DNA from: Pseudoscleropodium purum
Taxonomy: Eukaryota; Streptophyta; Bryopsida; Hypnales; Brachytheciaceae
Reading direction: 5' to 3'
Assembly: GCA_963969395.1 (NCBI GenBank)
Contig: OZ017797.1
Span: 434,001 to 498,000, forward strand
DNA length: 64,000 bases
Shown here piece by piece: positions 12,621 through 25,400 of the stretch. Every line of letters starts with the position of its first letter. Within the stretch, counting starts at the first letter, position 1. The translations under genes were made by a program, and so were the position numbers. The notes below the pieces were generated by a model, which saw only the letters and a list, made by a program, of their open reading frames with translations, made no database searches and had not been told where the DNA came from.

Positions 12621-13146
12621 TCTTCTTTTAACCATAACTTTTGACTTCTAGCTTAAAACTTCATAATGCTTATCATTCTAGCATCCTTATGTTTATAATT
12701 TTCTAATGATATACATGTTACACAAAATAATTTCATGAGGTATTCATAGAAGCCCCTTACTCCTAGTCCTTCAAAGTTGGAAGTGTCCTAATGATACTAA
12801 GACTTCTAGGACACCTCCAATTTTGAATGGCCATAACTCCTAGCCAAGTAGTTCAAACCATGCATTCCTTAAATGGTTTAAAGCGTCTTCCTAGGAGTTC
12901 TTCAAGCATATATGACACACTACCATCTTCATCAAATTTTGGATGCTATTGCGCCTTGTTTGCTCGGGAGTCTCTCATTTTTTCCTTCTTAGACTATTGC
13001 AAGGCTTGGGAACTCTCCTCTAAGGTCAACCTTGCTCATTAAGGCATTTTGAGCACTCCAAGGAAATAGGGGTGTAACACTTCCTTATTCATGACATTTG
13101 ACTATGAAGAGGCTTGGACATTCTTTGAAATGGTGTCTCAACAATA
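12621..13146. other. AT-rich intergenic DNA
   Basis: No gene recognised. It contains two close copies of a TCCTAATGATACTAAGACTTC/CTAGGACACCTCC-like segment but no clear element ends. Confidence 0.3.
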
Positions 13147-14091
13147 TTACCCCTAAAATGATTTTGACTGTTTTAATCAAAATTGCTCCAAAACTACCAC
13201 TTTTAGTAGACAAGTATCAAATTTTAGAAGAAAAAACATTTTTAGATAAATGTAACCATATAATCTTGTAGTATGCTAGTATGAAAAGATGTGCAAAAAA
13301 ATTCAGAAATTTTGAACATGTAGATTGCAAGATATTAGCATTTGAAGTGACAAAAATCCTTTTTTGGCTTTGTGAAAATCAAGGCAACTACACTTCATAA
13401 GGTCACATTTGTTTGAAAAAATGTCCAAAATGGTGGTTACTCTTTGAATTCATTATTAAATTCAAGTTCGCTACATGCTTGAAAATTTTCACGTCATTTG
13501 GAATTGTAAAACATATAGGAAAAAATATTAAATAGAAAGAAGAGAATGATGTAAAATACAAAATTGTAAATAATTTATTTATGGAATTGGAAATTTCCAA
13601 TTCCAATGGCTTTAATGTTATAATAAACAATCTACACCTAATATTTTTGTTTTTTTTCAAAAATATTGAAAATTGAGTTAAATGAAAGACTTTGAAGTTT
13701 GTATTAGAGTAGGGATTTAATAATGACCTATAAACTTCCACAAACTAAAATTCCTCATAAGTTTTGACTCATTTATCAAAATGGAATGATTCAAAGCAAT
13801 CTAAGTATATATATATATATGTATATACGTTATTATTATTTTATTTTTAAAGTGATTTTTAAAGAAGTTTTTTTGTTGTCTGGGTTGCTTGACAAGTAAT
13901 GAAAACATATAGTATACAATAACTTCATAACTATGTAGTCAAAAGACATAAGAATTGTTGGGACTTAAAGCTACTCTTTGCGCACATGTTGTGTTACAAT
14001 TTCAAAGAAAAAAAATAAAAACTCCATTTGTAATGAGTTGCCCAAAATTTCTATGTTACCAGAAAACATAGTTTGGGCATTTAGAGGTTAA
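13147..14091 (+). mobile_element. TTAA-bounded non-autonomous element, copy A (piggyBac-like MITE)
   Basis: The left end reads TTA-CCCCTAAA and the right end TTTAGAGG-TTAA. The body matches copies B (inverted) and C by eye along its length, for example GGTCACATTTG, AATGTCCAAAATGGTGG and CTACATGCTTGAAA. About 945 bp, no coding capacity. TTAA target sites with CCCTAAA-type inverted ends are the hallmark of piggyBac elements, and a decayed piggyBac transposase lies at 34967-36862. The first TTAA has lost one base relative to the other copies. It includes an AT dinucleotide run near 13807-13829. Confidence 0.7.
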
Positions 14092-14198
14092 TCAATTCCC
14101 TGTAGATCTATCCAACCTTCTTTGCTTTTGGATGAAAGGTGGATGTGACCACAATGCAACCAACTTTTTTTCTTTCACCCTCTAGAAACAACCTCCCC

Positions 14199-14482
14199 AT
14201 TAGAAGATTTTTGGGGCCTCTAGATGCCTGTGAGTTATCACAGCTTGTGAACACAAGAAACAGGTTCGGTGTAGCAGTTTAATGTGGCCGAGACCCTACC
14301 ACGTCATTGACCAAATTTTTTTTTTTTTTTTTAAATTTTTAAATTTTTTTTTTTGCATTTGGAGACTAAATTTTTTTTAATGAAAAAAATATTCTGATAG
14401 TAGACTGTCCCCTCGCTACAGGGAACAGTTGCAAGGGAACAGGTCTGAAATAGGCTTCTAGACCCCCCAAAACTCTTCTAAT
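14199..14482. mobile_element. ATTAGAAG-ended short inverted-repeat element, copy 1
   Basis: Starts ATTAGAAGATTTTTGGGG and ends CCCCCCAAAACTCTTCTAAT, a roughly 20-bp imperfect terminal inverted repeat. About 284 bp with two long T-rich runs in the middle. The same ends and much of the interior recur at 33391-33615, and the same ends at 15776-15997. Probable target duplication is TA, which would fit Tc1/mariner-type elements, but the boundary is ambiguous because the ends are palindromic. Confidence 0.65.
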
Positions 14483-14959
14483 GCATTCCCAAATGATCCT
14501 CTAATTACGCAAAATGTTTTGGATCAAGCTTAAAAATAATAATTTTTCAAATCCATTTAGAACTATAAGTAGATTTCAATGCTCTTCTATTGTTCTAAAA
14601 TTTTTAGTTCTAAATTAGTTTTCAAAATGTAGTTGTCAAGCATAAAAGAATGAGATTTTATGCCCATTTTCAAACAACACTACTAACCACTCATTTCTTG
14701 AGTGTTTGCAATGTCCTTTTGTCTTCCTACATTAGCTAAGTGGCACCTAACCTTACCATGTCAAGAGATCCAATACATATACAAAAAAGAATCACCATGC
14801 AATTTCTTTGTATTTTTGTAAATAATTTCAAACACATGACCTCTCAAGGTTAACCAACCAAAGCTGTCATGGAGCTTCCATTTATAAAGTTCTCGTTAAA
14901 TTTCTTGTTGATTTTGTGGGTCCAACTCCCCATGTTATGTTGCATTGACACAAAGTGTT
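14483..14959. other. AT-rich intergenic DNA
   Basis: I see no gene, repeat end or other feature here. Confidence 0.3.
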
Positions 14960-15077
14960 TACTCCATTCCCCTTGGGGATTCATTTCCCAGGATCTTCTT
15001 CCATATCACAATAGGAAAATCATTTTGGGACAACAAACTTAGGCCAACCAAAAGATCATTTTGGGATGGAGGGAGTA
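14960..15077. mobile_element. Stowaway-like MITE
   Basis: The right end, read outward on the minus strand, is TACTCCCTCCATCCCAAAAT, very close to the classic plant Stowaway terminus. The left end is TACTCCATTCCCCTTGGGG, a more degraded version. About 118 bp, flanked by TA. Confidence 0.5.
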
Positions 15078-15678
15078 CCAACTAGCTAGAATCCAAAATC
15101 CTCTACCGTAGAAGAAGTGATGTGCTTGCATCACCTTTTAGCTAAAAACCTCCAAAAGAATTTTGCTGCAAGTGGCAGGACACTTCAACTACTTCCATCA
15201 TCCACTACTTGCCCTTCCTTCCGACCTGGCTCTCTAGTGTTAAATCGCACTTGCATATGCTACCAATTGCAATAAAGAAAGTTGGTTACCGCCAATCTTC
15301 CTACCTCTCATGTGAAGTGTCTCTCACTCCAATGTAAGCTTGCTCCAATTTTGTCACACTGGACTTTTGACTTTTGTGCTCCTAAGTCCTAACTTACAAA
15401 CAGTCAGCCGTGCAATCAGTAGTTGTGCCGTACACTTCAAATTATTATAACCACCAACCATCGTGATTTCCTCGAACAAGGAGCCTCACTCACTCAGGCA
15501 TCTCTATAGTTAGTCAGTGGCCAATTCTGCAGCCACGGACCAAGACGGACGGACGGAGAGATCAGAGAGGTGGTAACTGAATAAATCACCTCCAAGGTCG
15601 AAATTAGCTACGACTAAGGTACTCTACCACCAACAGAAGTCACGGAGCTTTGCAACAGAACTCAAAGCTTTGCAATAC

Positions 15679-15775
15679 GGGTAGTCACACCTTCTTCACC
15701 AACCAAATTTCTTTGAAGAATGAAAAGTTGGTGTGACAAAGTGGGAGCCAATAGGGGTAGTCACACCTTCTTCAC
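15679..15775 (+). repeat. 21-bp direct repeat pair
   Basis: GGGTAGTCACACCTTCTTCA plus one C occurs at 15679-15699 and again at 15755-15775, start to start 76 bases. The second copy ends exactly where the ATTAGAAG-ended element begins. A related GAAGAATGARR(A/T)GT segment follows both the first copy and the far side of that element near 16016, so this may be a small insertion-associated duplication. Confidence 0.5.
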
Positions 15776-15997
15776 ATTAGAAGATTTTTGAGGGCTCTGA
15801 GAGTCCGTTTTAAGCCTATTCCCCCATAGCTCTTCCCTATAGCAAAGAAAATGGTTGGTTGTAAAAAATATCCCCCAAAAAAAAAGGAAAATAACATTGC
15901 AATCTCAACCACATCAAACCATTGCAGTAGTACAGTTCCTTGCGTTCACAAAGCTTGATAACTAGAGGGCTCTTACAACCTTCAAAAATCTTCTAAT
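15776..15997. mobile_element. ATTAGAAG-ended short inverted-repeat element, copy 3
   Basis: Starts ATTAGAAGATTTTTGAGGGC and ends CCTTCAAAAATCTTCTAAT. About 222 bp. The ends match the copies at 14199 and 33391; the interior shares only short blocks, such as a polypurine run and CCCCC near the ends, so it is a diverged or different subfamily. Confidence 0.55.
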
Positions 15998-16213
15998 ACC
16001 TTAGCAAACTTCTCTGAAGAATGAGGTGTAGGTGCAGGAAAATAGGAGTCCATGGCAAGCCGTTATGGGTGAAGTTGTGGCACTCTCTTTTTGGGTGAGG
16101 TACATAGAGAATCAAAAACTAGAAAAGTTCTTTACACTCAGAAGTTTGGATGGGGGTATTTGTGTAGGGTTCCAGGACCCAATTAGATGGTCATGCGTAT
16201 CCTTAACTTCCAC

Positions 16214-16223
16214 ATCATATGTT
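16214..16223 (+). repeat. Left target-site duplication, ATCATATGTT
   Basis: The same ten bases occur at 29328-29337, immediately outside the opposite inverted end (agreement extends to 13 bases with CAA). With a 10-bp duplication the two ends align without gaps, which is why ten is preferred. MULE elements usually make 9- to 11-bp duplications. Confidence 0.65.
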
Positions 16224-16310
16224 CAACAACGTTAGCGTGTGAGCCTAAAAATGCAAGCCTACAAGCCTTGAGCCTAGTTTTGCTGAGCCTAGAGCTTGGG
16301 GCCAAAAAAT
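16224..16310 (+). repeat. Left terminal and subterminal repeats of the 13.1-kb element
   Basis: After the terminal TGTGAGCCTA, the words AGCCTA, AGCCTT, GAGCCTAG and GAGCCTAG follow within about 75 bases. Such clusters often serve as transposase binding sites. They are inverted relative to the right end. Confidence 0.6.
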
Positions 16311-17843
16311 AAATGGAATTATAAAGATTATCATTGAAAATTTGAAAATATATAGTATTTTTTAGAATTTTTTTAGAATTTTAGGAAATTTGCTTACCTA
16401 TGATCGTGGAAAATATAGGTACTTTATAACCATGGAAGATAAAAGAGTCCATTGAACCTCAAAAAATTTCATCAAAATTTTCAGGTGAATTATTCAAATA
16501 ATTGAAATATTACTTCACTATACACTCTATCAACTTTTTCATTTCAAAAATTCAATTTGGAATTTAAGAAACTTAACATTTAGTAATACTTATTGAATTA
16601 CAAAATCTTGCCATTCCTAGCTTTCATAAACCATTTCTCAACAATATGTCTTATATCACTAAACAACCTCTAAAAAAACTCTTGAAACAAATGTAGATGT
16701 GAAAAGATATTCTAAAAAAAACCGGTATTGACAACTACAATACTACTAGAAATATAGACCTCTCTAGGTAGCCAATTTGAGAATTCCAGCCCTACTAAGG
16801 AGAAACTTCACTTCATTGAAGCTAAAGCTTGGGGCATGAATGAATTGGTCTTCCTCAGAATTCATTTTGAAGAAATACCTAAAAAGATAATACAAGTGTT
16901 TGCAGTTCACATACTACGATCAACCACCAATTGCAGCCATGGCCATGTCCACCAAACTAGGGCAAGAACATTTTAGGAACATACTAATAGAAATATAGTA
17001 AATATTTGAAGAAATACCAATCCTAGTTTCTAAACATATTATGGCTCCAAGCCCTAGAAATGGTAGCATGGTAACATTGATGATGCTTCCCTTCACGTTT
17101 CGAGCACTCTCCCACTTGTTTTGATGTTCAATTGTTGGTGCATTTGAGATCCTTTGAATATTCTTTCCCTTTCAAGTTGTTGGGTACTGATCTAGGTTTG
17201 TAGGACCACCATGCTCAAATGTAGCAGGCTCAAAAACTCTTGACATAGTGAATAGACAACATGGAGACAAAGCCTCACGTGTTCATAGACAAAAACCTGC
17301 ATGTTGAAGAAGAAGCATTTCTTGCCTTATTAGATTAGTACTTGTAAGGATCGGCCAAACTTCTGGAACCTCGGGCCAATCTAAAACCTATGAGCATTGA
17401 GATTCCATTACACATTGTCCTATATCATTGGAACAAAACCAAAAATCAAAGACAATCACCTTAGTGGAGTTATGTTCTTTCTTATGTCCATGATAGGTTG
17501 GAGTCAGAGTGCTATTGGAGTTGGAATATCGGTTTACAATGCGAACAAGGCATTTCTTTTTGATTCCATACTGTTTGAGGTGGCACTTTGCACCAAACTT
17601 CTAGGAGATTCTTGCAATGTGCCACTGTGACACATCACAATCTGATTCTAACACTAAAGTGACATGAAGAACTTCTCCAATGTTGGTAGTGATTGAAGTT
17701 GGCTCTAATGCATAAGAATGAGCAAATCTATAGCTAATTTGAACTTAAGGTTGTGAAAAATCAACCTTATTTGGCCAATATAAATCACCATCTGAGCCAA
17801 TGGGAAGATCCAACTTCCTCTTCAAACTTCCAAACACCTCTTT
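16311..17843. other. Left flank inside the 13.1-kb element
   Basis: AT-rich DNA between the left end and the 3' end of the transposase-like pseudogene. It may include its 3' untranslated region. A 77-codon plus-strand open stretch at 17397-17630 has no recognisable features. Confidence 0.3.
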
Positions 17844-20377
17844 TCACTCCAAATGTGGGACATGAGTGGCCATTTCACAAACCCCTTCCAATTGGTTCAG
17901 AGCCACCATTAACTTCTTTGGATCTCCACTTTGACGAGTAGTTCTCAATTTCAATTCTTGTTTTGAAGGCCTAGTTCTAGATGCTGATCCATAAAGATAT
18001 GCTTGGTAATTTGTCATGTGCATGAAGGCACAGATGCTATCATCACATGTTGCTGCATACAAGTCGTTTCCACAATTTCTTGATTGTTGTAACCATTTGT
18101 TGTAAATTGTCTCAGATAGATTACATGATGGCATATCTACCTCTTCTTCTAAGTGTCATTCCTTGTAAGTATCAATTCTAGTAGTTCGATCATACACAAT
18201 TTCAGTTGTAGAATGCAAACATTAAAACAAATACAATTTGTGATAGGATAAAAAAGAGTCACCATTTGCTAGAAGCTACCTCACTATCGATATTTGAAGT
18301 GCCAGAAAGCCAACCAAAGATACAATTCTCGAATTGCATCTTTTGTAATTGCTCCAGATGATAACCACCATGCTCAAATTGCAAAGTACCTTGCCTCTCC
18401 TTCTTCCCGTGTCTTGGCATCTTTGTATTGCTTACAAAATTGATCATGTTGGTGTTGTAAGTTTGGCTTTATAAGTTTTTGAGTATGCTTGTGTAGTGAA
18501 TTGGTCTAGTACAATAGACATGTGCATTTACAATTCTCCATAGGTTTCTTGGGATCACCTAATCCAAAGACAATCCTCACAACATTCCAGTTTGCCATTG
18601 CATTGTCCACCATAAAACCTTTAAAATTAGGATTTTCCACTCCATGTTTGTTTATAAAAGCAATCAAACATCTCCACATGATGTATCAAACCTTCGTGTC
18701 CTTTGATTGCATGTCACAAATGGCAATTGTTTGAAACTTTGAATATCCTAAGTCGTAGACGTGGCAGGCCATTATTGTCCAATCCTTCACATGCTTCATG
18801 TGTTCGAACATCAACCATGCATTCTCAAGATCACCACCTAGTTGCATCCGGTGGACTAGATCCACTCCACTCCTAGGCCCCAGTGCAAGCATCTTAAAAA
18901 GGTAAACCTTCTCCTTTCCTTGATCCGGAAATATACTATGATGTGTGTATTCAATGGTAGAGTCCCGCTTCAAATTCATGATTCGATCAATGATCCTACC
19001 AATCCCAATGTTCTAGAATGAAGAAATGATGTTCCTCACATTTGGAAGACTCAATATTTGAAACTTATCCATGACCTCGTTAAGTGCTTTTCCCTCCAAC
19101 ATCACTTTAGTTCCAAGCCCTTTGTGAATTGGGTAGCTCTCTAAGAACTCCTTGCTAGCAGCTATAGCAATTGCTAAGTTTGTTGTTGTTGGAGTCTTTG
19201 AAACCTCCTCTCCAATGAGCATTGATATTGTGTCCAATGATTTGCAACAAGTACGAAGAGCAACCACATGAAAATGTGTCCCTAAGTGTATACACCCCCA
19301 AGTTGTTCCATCCTTGCTCATAACATAGTAAATCTGAGTTTGACAAACATTCACACAAGTAGGAGGATTCTTGCATATCCTACAGATAATGGTACTACCT
19401 ATTGGAGGATTGCTACCAATTTTGAAAGACTCCTTAGAACATCCAGACCACTCTATTTCGTTTCTTGAAGATGACCTAGTCAAGAAGTCACAATTTGAGT
19501 TCATACATATTAATTGTCCAACGCAAAGTGACTTCCTAAAAGTCAAGTTGTCCAAGTTATGAATGTTGGTGGTAAAAGTTCTACACCAAATGTTCTCATC
19601 ATAACATTTGTCCATCACATCAAGCATAGTACATGATGCTTTACTAGATGAAGTACTTGGTAGTGGTGGCAACTAGAAAACAATGTTTCCATTGTAAGAT
19701 AGTGGTAAACATTGCACAAGATAGAAAGGAATTTTGTCAAAGTTTAGGCTAGCAAGCTCATTTCTAGCCCCTGAAACATCACCTAGATGACGCAAATATT
19801 GAAGAAGACTAGGTGTATCCTGAAAGATTGGAAGAATTGAAGGAATTGTTGTCGTTGCAAGCTTTCTAGAAGAACATGCTATAGAAATATGAAGAGGATC
19901 ATTGTCAGACTCACTAAAGAGTTCTACAATGGACGCTAACCTCTTTAGTTTAATGGAGCATAACATGGGAGGTGTAACATGCACATGTTCACCTACTAAA
20001 TTTGGACCCTCCGAATAAGTGGGGGTGCCATATGACATATCTACCGTAGAAGTGGTAGAATGATGACTTAGAATCTCCATGGACGTTGCCATGAGGGGGG
20101 CCGAGAGTCCAAAAGCTCTGAAATGCCTTGGAGGGAGCGTCCAAAAGTGTCCATCTTTTCCTAGAAACTTTTGCAATAGAATGGATTCCTTCAACTAACC
20201 AGAATCTAAGAGAACTTCCTCTTCAATATATATTGACGACTCAACAAATTTGAACCTAACATATAGCATATGACTAGAAACCGTTGCTAATCCCAATTCA
20301 TTTGCAGGCAATACCAAAGGAACCTCATAACCATCAACTCTAATTGATGCCATACTCATAGAGTGAATTTGCTCCAA
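17844..20377 (-). pseudogene. MULE-like DDE transposase relative, decayed
   Basis: One frame runs from 20377 to about 18280, broken by in-frame stops at 20195 (TAG), 19673 (TAG), 19013 (TAG), 18686 (TGA), about 18500 (TAG) and about 18375 (TGA); an intron and a last exon (SLSETI-type block, NLSETIYNKWLQQS, to 17844) follow. Features in order: a cysteine-rich block ICRICKNPPTC with a following CIHLGTHFHV (about 19290, probable zinc-binding domain); MACHVYD then AICDMQSKDT (about 18720, first catalytic Asp region); NFKGFMVDNAMANWN (about 18600, second Asp region); CTCLLY where related proteins have a C..H pair; and YFAI-stop-AWWLSSGA (about 18380). The layout D, D, C/H resembles MULE transposases. 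I do not recognise a named family, and the MULE assignment is inference. Confidence 0.55.
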
Positions 20378-22410
20378 AAATACTATTGATAGTAGAAGAA
20401 CCTCTTACATTCTTATGTACTTAACAATATTTGAAATTGAACCGTTGTGATTTCTGATAAAATATGAACTCAATGTAAATTATTTGAAGGATACTTTGTA
20501 GATGAAGATGATATTGTACATTTGCATTTACTACTCATTATGGTGGTTAATGTTTAATGATAGCACTTAGTTCAAATCTAGGATCGGATTGGACCATTAT
20601 TGCATAGCCAACTTTTTGAATGACATTATATGTACTAATTCCCATAAATACTTTTTAGCAAAATCTAAGTAGCACATTCATGACAAAAATGGCATTGACA
20701 ATTCTAGAGGCATCATAATTTCAAATTCAAACTAACTTTATAGTGGCACGTTTGTCTATAACCAACCTCAATGGTTTCAAATACTTTTATTAATCCATTC
20801 TTCATTAGCTATTTCATTTTAGTTGTAAGACTTTAGAGCATCATTTTCTTTGTCTTTGAGAGGGCTTGTGGTTGTATTGCATTTAGAAGAGCATTAGATA
20901 TTTGATTTCATGAACTTAGATGATGTCCTAGTTAAATTGGGTAATAATAAGAAGAAGTAATACATACTAATTAGTTTACTCAAATATTTGATGTTGGGAG
21001 CAATACAACGGTCCCTAATGAGATCAAGCAAAGTTTTGGCCACGATTAAGGAATACTCTTTTAGAGGAACTAAGAAAGCTTTAGAGTTTGAGAGTCCCTC
21101 ATCAACAATGGAGGCAACCATCTTGAAAAGTGTTGGAGAAGATTTGAGTGCAATTCAAGAAGAAGTAAGTCAATAATTTCCATCTTGCTTTGGTTGTTTG
21201 AGATGTTGGTTGAATCTTCATTAATATTCGAGTCTTTGAATTCAATCCTCTTAATCTCTATTTTCCATTTAAAATTGAGCCTCAAAAGTACCTAACTTAT
21301 AGAAATGGCTTTAAGGTCCATCATCAAAAATTATTGATGATGTTGCTTCTTGAACCTAGTGAAGTCAATAAGTGAGATTCTTTACTATTCTAGGAAACTT
21401 GTCTATCCACATTGAGGTAGAAACACCTAATTGTAACATTTGTTGATTGACCCCCCCTTAAATATGGCCTTAAATGAACACATTAAAGTGGTAAAACTAC
21501 CACAATTTTTTAAGTGCAACCAGTGAGAGATGAATTTTTTGAAGCAAACAATTAAAGTTTAGAGAATTTGTAATTGAAGGGTGTCCGTTCAAGGTAAGTA
21601 GGCTATCTTGTGTTTTCAACTAAAAAATTGGTAGAATATTACTAAAGTGTCAACAAATTATGAAACCACTTGGGGTGCATTTCTCTTGACTTCACAAAGT
21701 TTTAGGTAGTTTCATAAAAAAAATTTCTCATTTGACCTTTAAGGTAGGGAAATTTAAAAATTCTCTTCTAAATATTGTACACTATTAATAGACCCAAGAC
21801 CACATTAATAATGAAAGAAATAGACAAAAATGCTTAAATGATGCTTGCTCATTCCAAATAGAGTCGGGGTGCTGAGTAAGTGTATATCGACAACCCCATG
21901 GGGTTGTCCACGAGCAGACTAGGCAATTTTAGGGTTGAGGTCAATTTTTGACCTCTTCCACTATTGCAAATGCAAATCAACAAAGGTCGACTTGCTTGCT
22001 TGATCTAAAACAAGGTTTCTGTTACTTGCTTGATCTGAAACAAGTTAGGGTTGTGTTGCTAGCTTGATCTTAAGACAAGTTAGGGTTATACTGGTTGCTT
22101 GATCTAAAATGAGTTAAGCTTTTGTTTTTACTTAATTTGAAACACATTGCTTACTTGATCTCAAACTTGATTCAACATACCTAATAGCAATTTTGTAAGT
22201 ATTGTGCCAAACTCTAATAGTGGTACTCAGTAGATTATACGACTTGATTTTAAAAGAAGTTGTAGTCATTGAGTTCTTTCAAAATATCAATTCTATTAAC
22301 TTTAGAGACAAACTGAGCAGGAAATCAAAGCAGTGATCCTTGTGGAAGAGGTGCATATCTATTTAGATATGTCTCGTCAATGAACTGTAACTCATAACAA
22401 CGTAGCACAA
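20378..22410. other. Divergent intergenic region inside the 13.1-kb element
   Basis: AT-rich DNA between the first exons of the two divergently oriented genes, so it should contain both promoters. It holds the GCTTGATCT repeat array at 21998-22165 and a short palindrome CAACCCCATGGGGTTG at 21892. Short open stretches at 20894-21285 have no recognisable features. Confidence 0.4.
21998..22165 (+). repeat. Degenerate tandem repeat, GCTTGATCTAAAACAAGTTA type
   Basis: GCTTGATCT begins at 21998, 22028, 22062 and 22097 (spacing 30, 34 and 35), each followed by AAACAAG or similar and, in two units, TTAGGGTT. Two weaker units (CTTAATTTGAAAC, CTTGATCTCAAAC) follow. It sits in the divergent promoter region of the 13.1-kb element and could be a binding-site array. 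Confidence 0.6.
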
Positions 22411-25400
22411 ATGGTTGTACCTCGTGCAAAGGCAATAAGGAGTGCTTCAGGTACAACTTCAAGTCTAGAGCAGCCCAGTACAACTTCAAGTCCGGCGTGG
22501 CAACCCGTGGTAAGTCCAATTATCATTTTGTCTTTTCTCAAAGCGTTGTAGAGGTGTTTAAAATCTCCTTTTGACGTTGAAAGACCATTTTGTCATGTTT
22601 GCATTCTTGCACCTTTTGAGAATATTGGGCTTTGAAATATTGGTCCATTGAAATTTAGCTTCCCTATCACGTCTTTATTGTAATCTTGAGGTTCTGATTT
22701 GTTATGGTATGCTTGTTAGTACTCATTTATTTATTTATTTTGATTTCTTGTCCAATTTTAAGGTTGTAGAGAGTGAGAGAATCTTAGCTTGCTCATCGCA
22801 TCTTGTTTGTAACCTTGAAATTCTTTTCTTTTGGTTTAGGGTTCATTAGAGAATGTTGGACTGTTTATGAGTTTTGTTTTTGATTACTACCTTGTTGCAT
22901 TGGGTTGATTGCAAGTGGACTTTAGGTTGTATATGTTGCATTTGATTCTATTAATTTGGTGCTTTTGATTCTACAAAGCTAGGTTAAATAAACTCGACAA
23001 TAAACCATAAAAATTGAGCTCTATCTTGGTGATGCTTGAAGTCTTTTGGTAACAAAAGACTTCCAACATCACAAATACGGAGCTCACAAAAATGTGAAAT
23101 TTATTGAATTTTTACTAACATTGTTGTTATTGAAATGGGAAATGGTGAACTGGGATAGATTGGTGCCATGTTTGGATGTCTTGAGTTTGAAATTGCTCAT
23201 GCATTGGAGTAGTTTAGAACCCCTTGCTGTCATTGAGCAAAGTTGTTGAAACCGAGAATATCCACACTAATAATAGATGTTCCACTTTTGTGATTAATCA
23301 ATAGCCACGAGTCAATAAGATACACAAACTATGGTTGATATGGATAGAAGCTATTGATAATTAATCATATTGGATTCTAGATGCATAGTTTGTACCAAGT
23401 AATTAGATGCTAAAGTCTGACTAAATGAACATGGACCAAGCAATTAGAATTCTATTTATAAATTAGAAAGGTCTAATCCTTTTTCGTTACCGAAAGATCA
23501 ATTGGACATGGGTATTGCCGCTCTTTTTCTACAAAATTTCATGGACATTTAGAGTTTTGATAGCTCTTTAGCAAGCTAGGTTTTTATCTTTTGTTATCGA
23601 AAGATGTTTTGATTCTTGTCCTTCATGCATAAAAATTGAAGTTTAATTTAGGGTAGCAGCATTAGAAGAGACATTTTATCTTCAAAGGTCAAATGACTAT
23701 AAAATCTGATGAGGTTATTAATGAACTCAAGAAAAATGCAACCCAAGTGGTTTCATAATGTTTTGCCATTCTAATAATATTTTACAAATTGATATTGTTG
23801 AAAATCTAAAATTGATGAAAATGTAGGTTTGTATATTCACCTTGAATGGAAACCCTTGGAGTACAAAATGTCTCCACCTCATTCATTAGTTGCTTCAAAA
23901 AACTCTTCACCTCTAATTGGTTGCACCGAAGAGGTTGTAATGGCTTTAAATCTTTGGAAGTCATTGAAGGCCATTTTAAAGTTGTAATGAAGTGAAAAGT
24001 ATTGCAATGAGATGATGCTAGTATACATATTGTTGTTCATGTTGAAGGTATGTGAAGATCAAATGCCAAGTGAATGATGAATTGCTCATTGTTGAAATCT
24101 TTGACAATTTAATTATAGAGCTATTAATGTTGTCTTGTCAAAGTCATTCAACACTGAAAGACTGTAGCCCTATATTATTTTAAACTACCAAATACTAAAA
24201 TGGTTTTGAGACTATTGGTGAAAGAATGCTATCTATTTGACTAGTACTTTGTATTTTTTAAATATTTCATTTTAATTGATTGTAATTGAACTTGGGTACT
24301 TCAACTTCCTATAAGAGTATTCAATTCCTATGCCATAACCATCACTAAGCATAATATTTATGTCATGTACATTTCTACAACAAATGCAAATCACAATGCC
24401 ATGAAAATTGTCCATTTGATCAATGAGGTTAGCAAATCTCACTATAACCTTTTGTTATTTTTTTGTTGTGACAATGGCAACATAACATTGTATAAGCAAC
24501 TAGTAATAACATGCTTGACTTGTATGTATGAATAGGGCACTAGAACTCATGATCAGAGTTCTAATGTTGTAGTTGTTGCCCAAATCAATGGCCAAGGCTT
24601 GCTGATAAGCCTTGATGAGTCTTTCTTGAAGTTCTTGATTTGTATTAGGATTAATTCTAAAATGTTTTTTTTCTTCTTTATTTACATGTTTCTTATTGAC
24701 AATGATTTTGTTTATAGGAACCTTGCACACCAAGTAGGTCTCAGTTGCATGGCCAAAACCAATTAGATAACACAAATAGTGCGGAGTTAGAGCAACCAAA
24801 AATGGGAGGTGATGATGGAGATGTAGAGTCCTTAGAAGAAGATGAGGATAATGTTGCAACAATGCTTGAGCATGACATTTGTCAGGAACAAAAGGTTGAT
24901 TCAGTGGGGACCATCAATAGTTTATGTTTGAAGCCCCACCATTTGTCGAGGCTTCGAATTCCATTGTGCCGGCTTGTTCCTATGCCTATGGTTAGGTCAA
25001 CCCTTGCTTGTGATTTAACAAAGTTAGAGCAGGAGTTTGTCCATGGCTATAGGGAAGGAGCTTGCATTTTTTTTGTGTCCACTACAAATGAGGTTGACGA
25101 GTCTATGGAAGTGTCAGAGCAAGATTCCACTAAATGGGGGGATAAATGGGAGGAAGAAAGCAAGAAATTTGCTACTACTTTGCAGAAGGTGGGTGAGCTC
25201 CAACATTTGAAGAATTCCAAATTCTTCATTTGTGATGGCAACCATTGTCACAAAGCTTGGATGAGTCATATTGCAAAGCAGCGTCGTGCAAATGAAGCAT
25301 GGCACATTTTAGTAGACTACATTGTCTTGGAAACAAAAGACAAGATTGGGGCTGTCATGCAATCCATGCATGACATTAACAAGTGAGAATTTTTTTCTTT

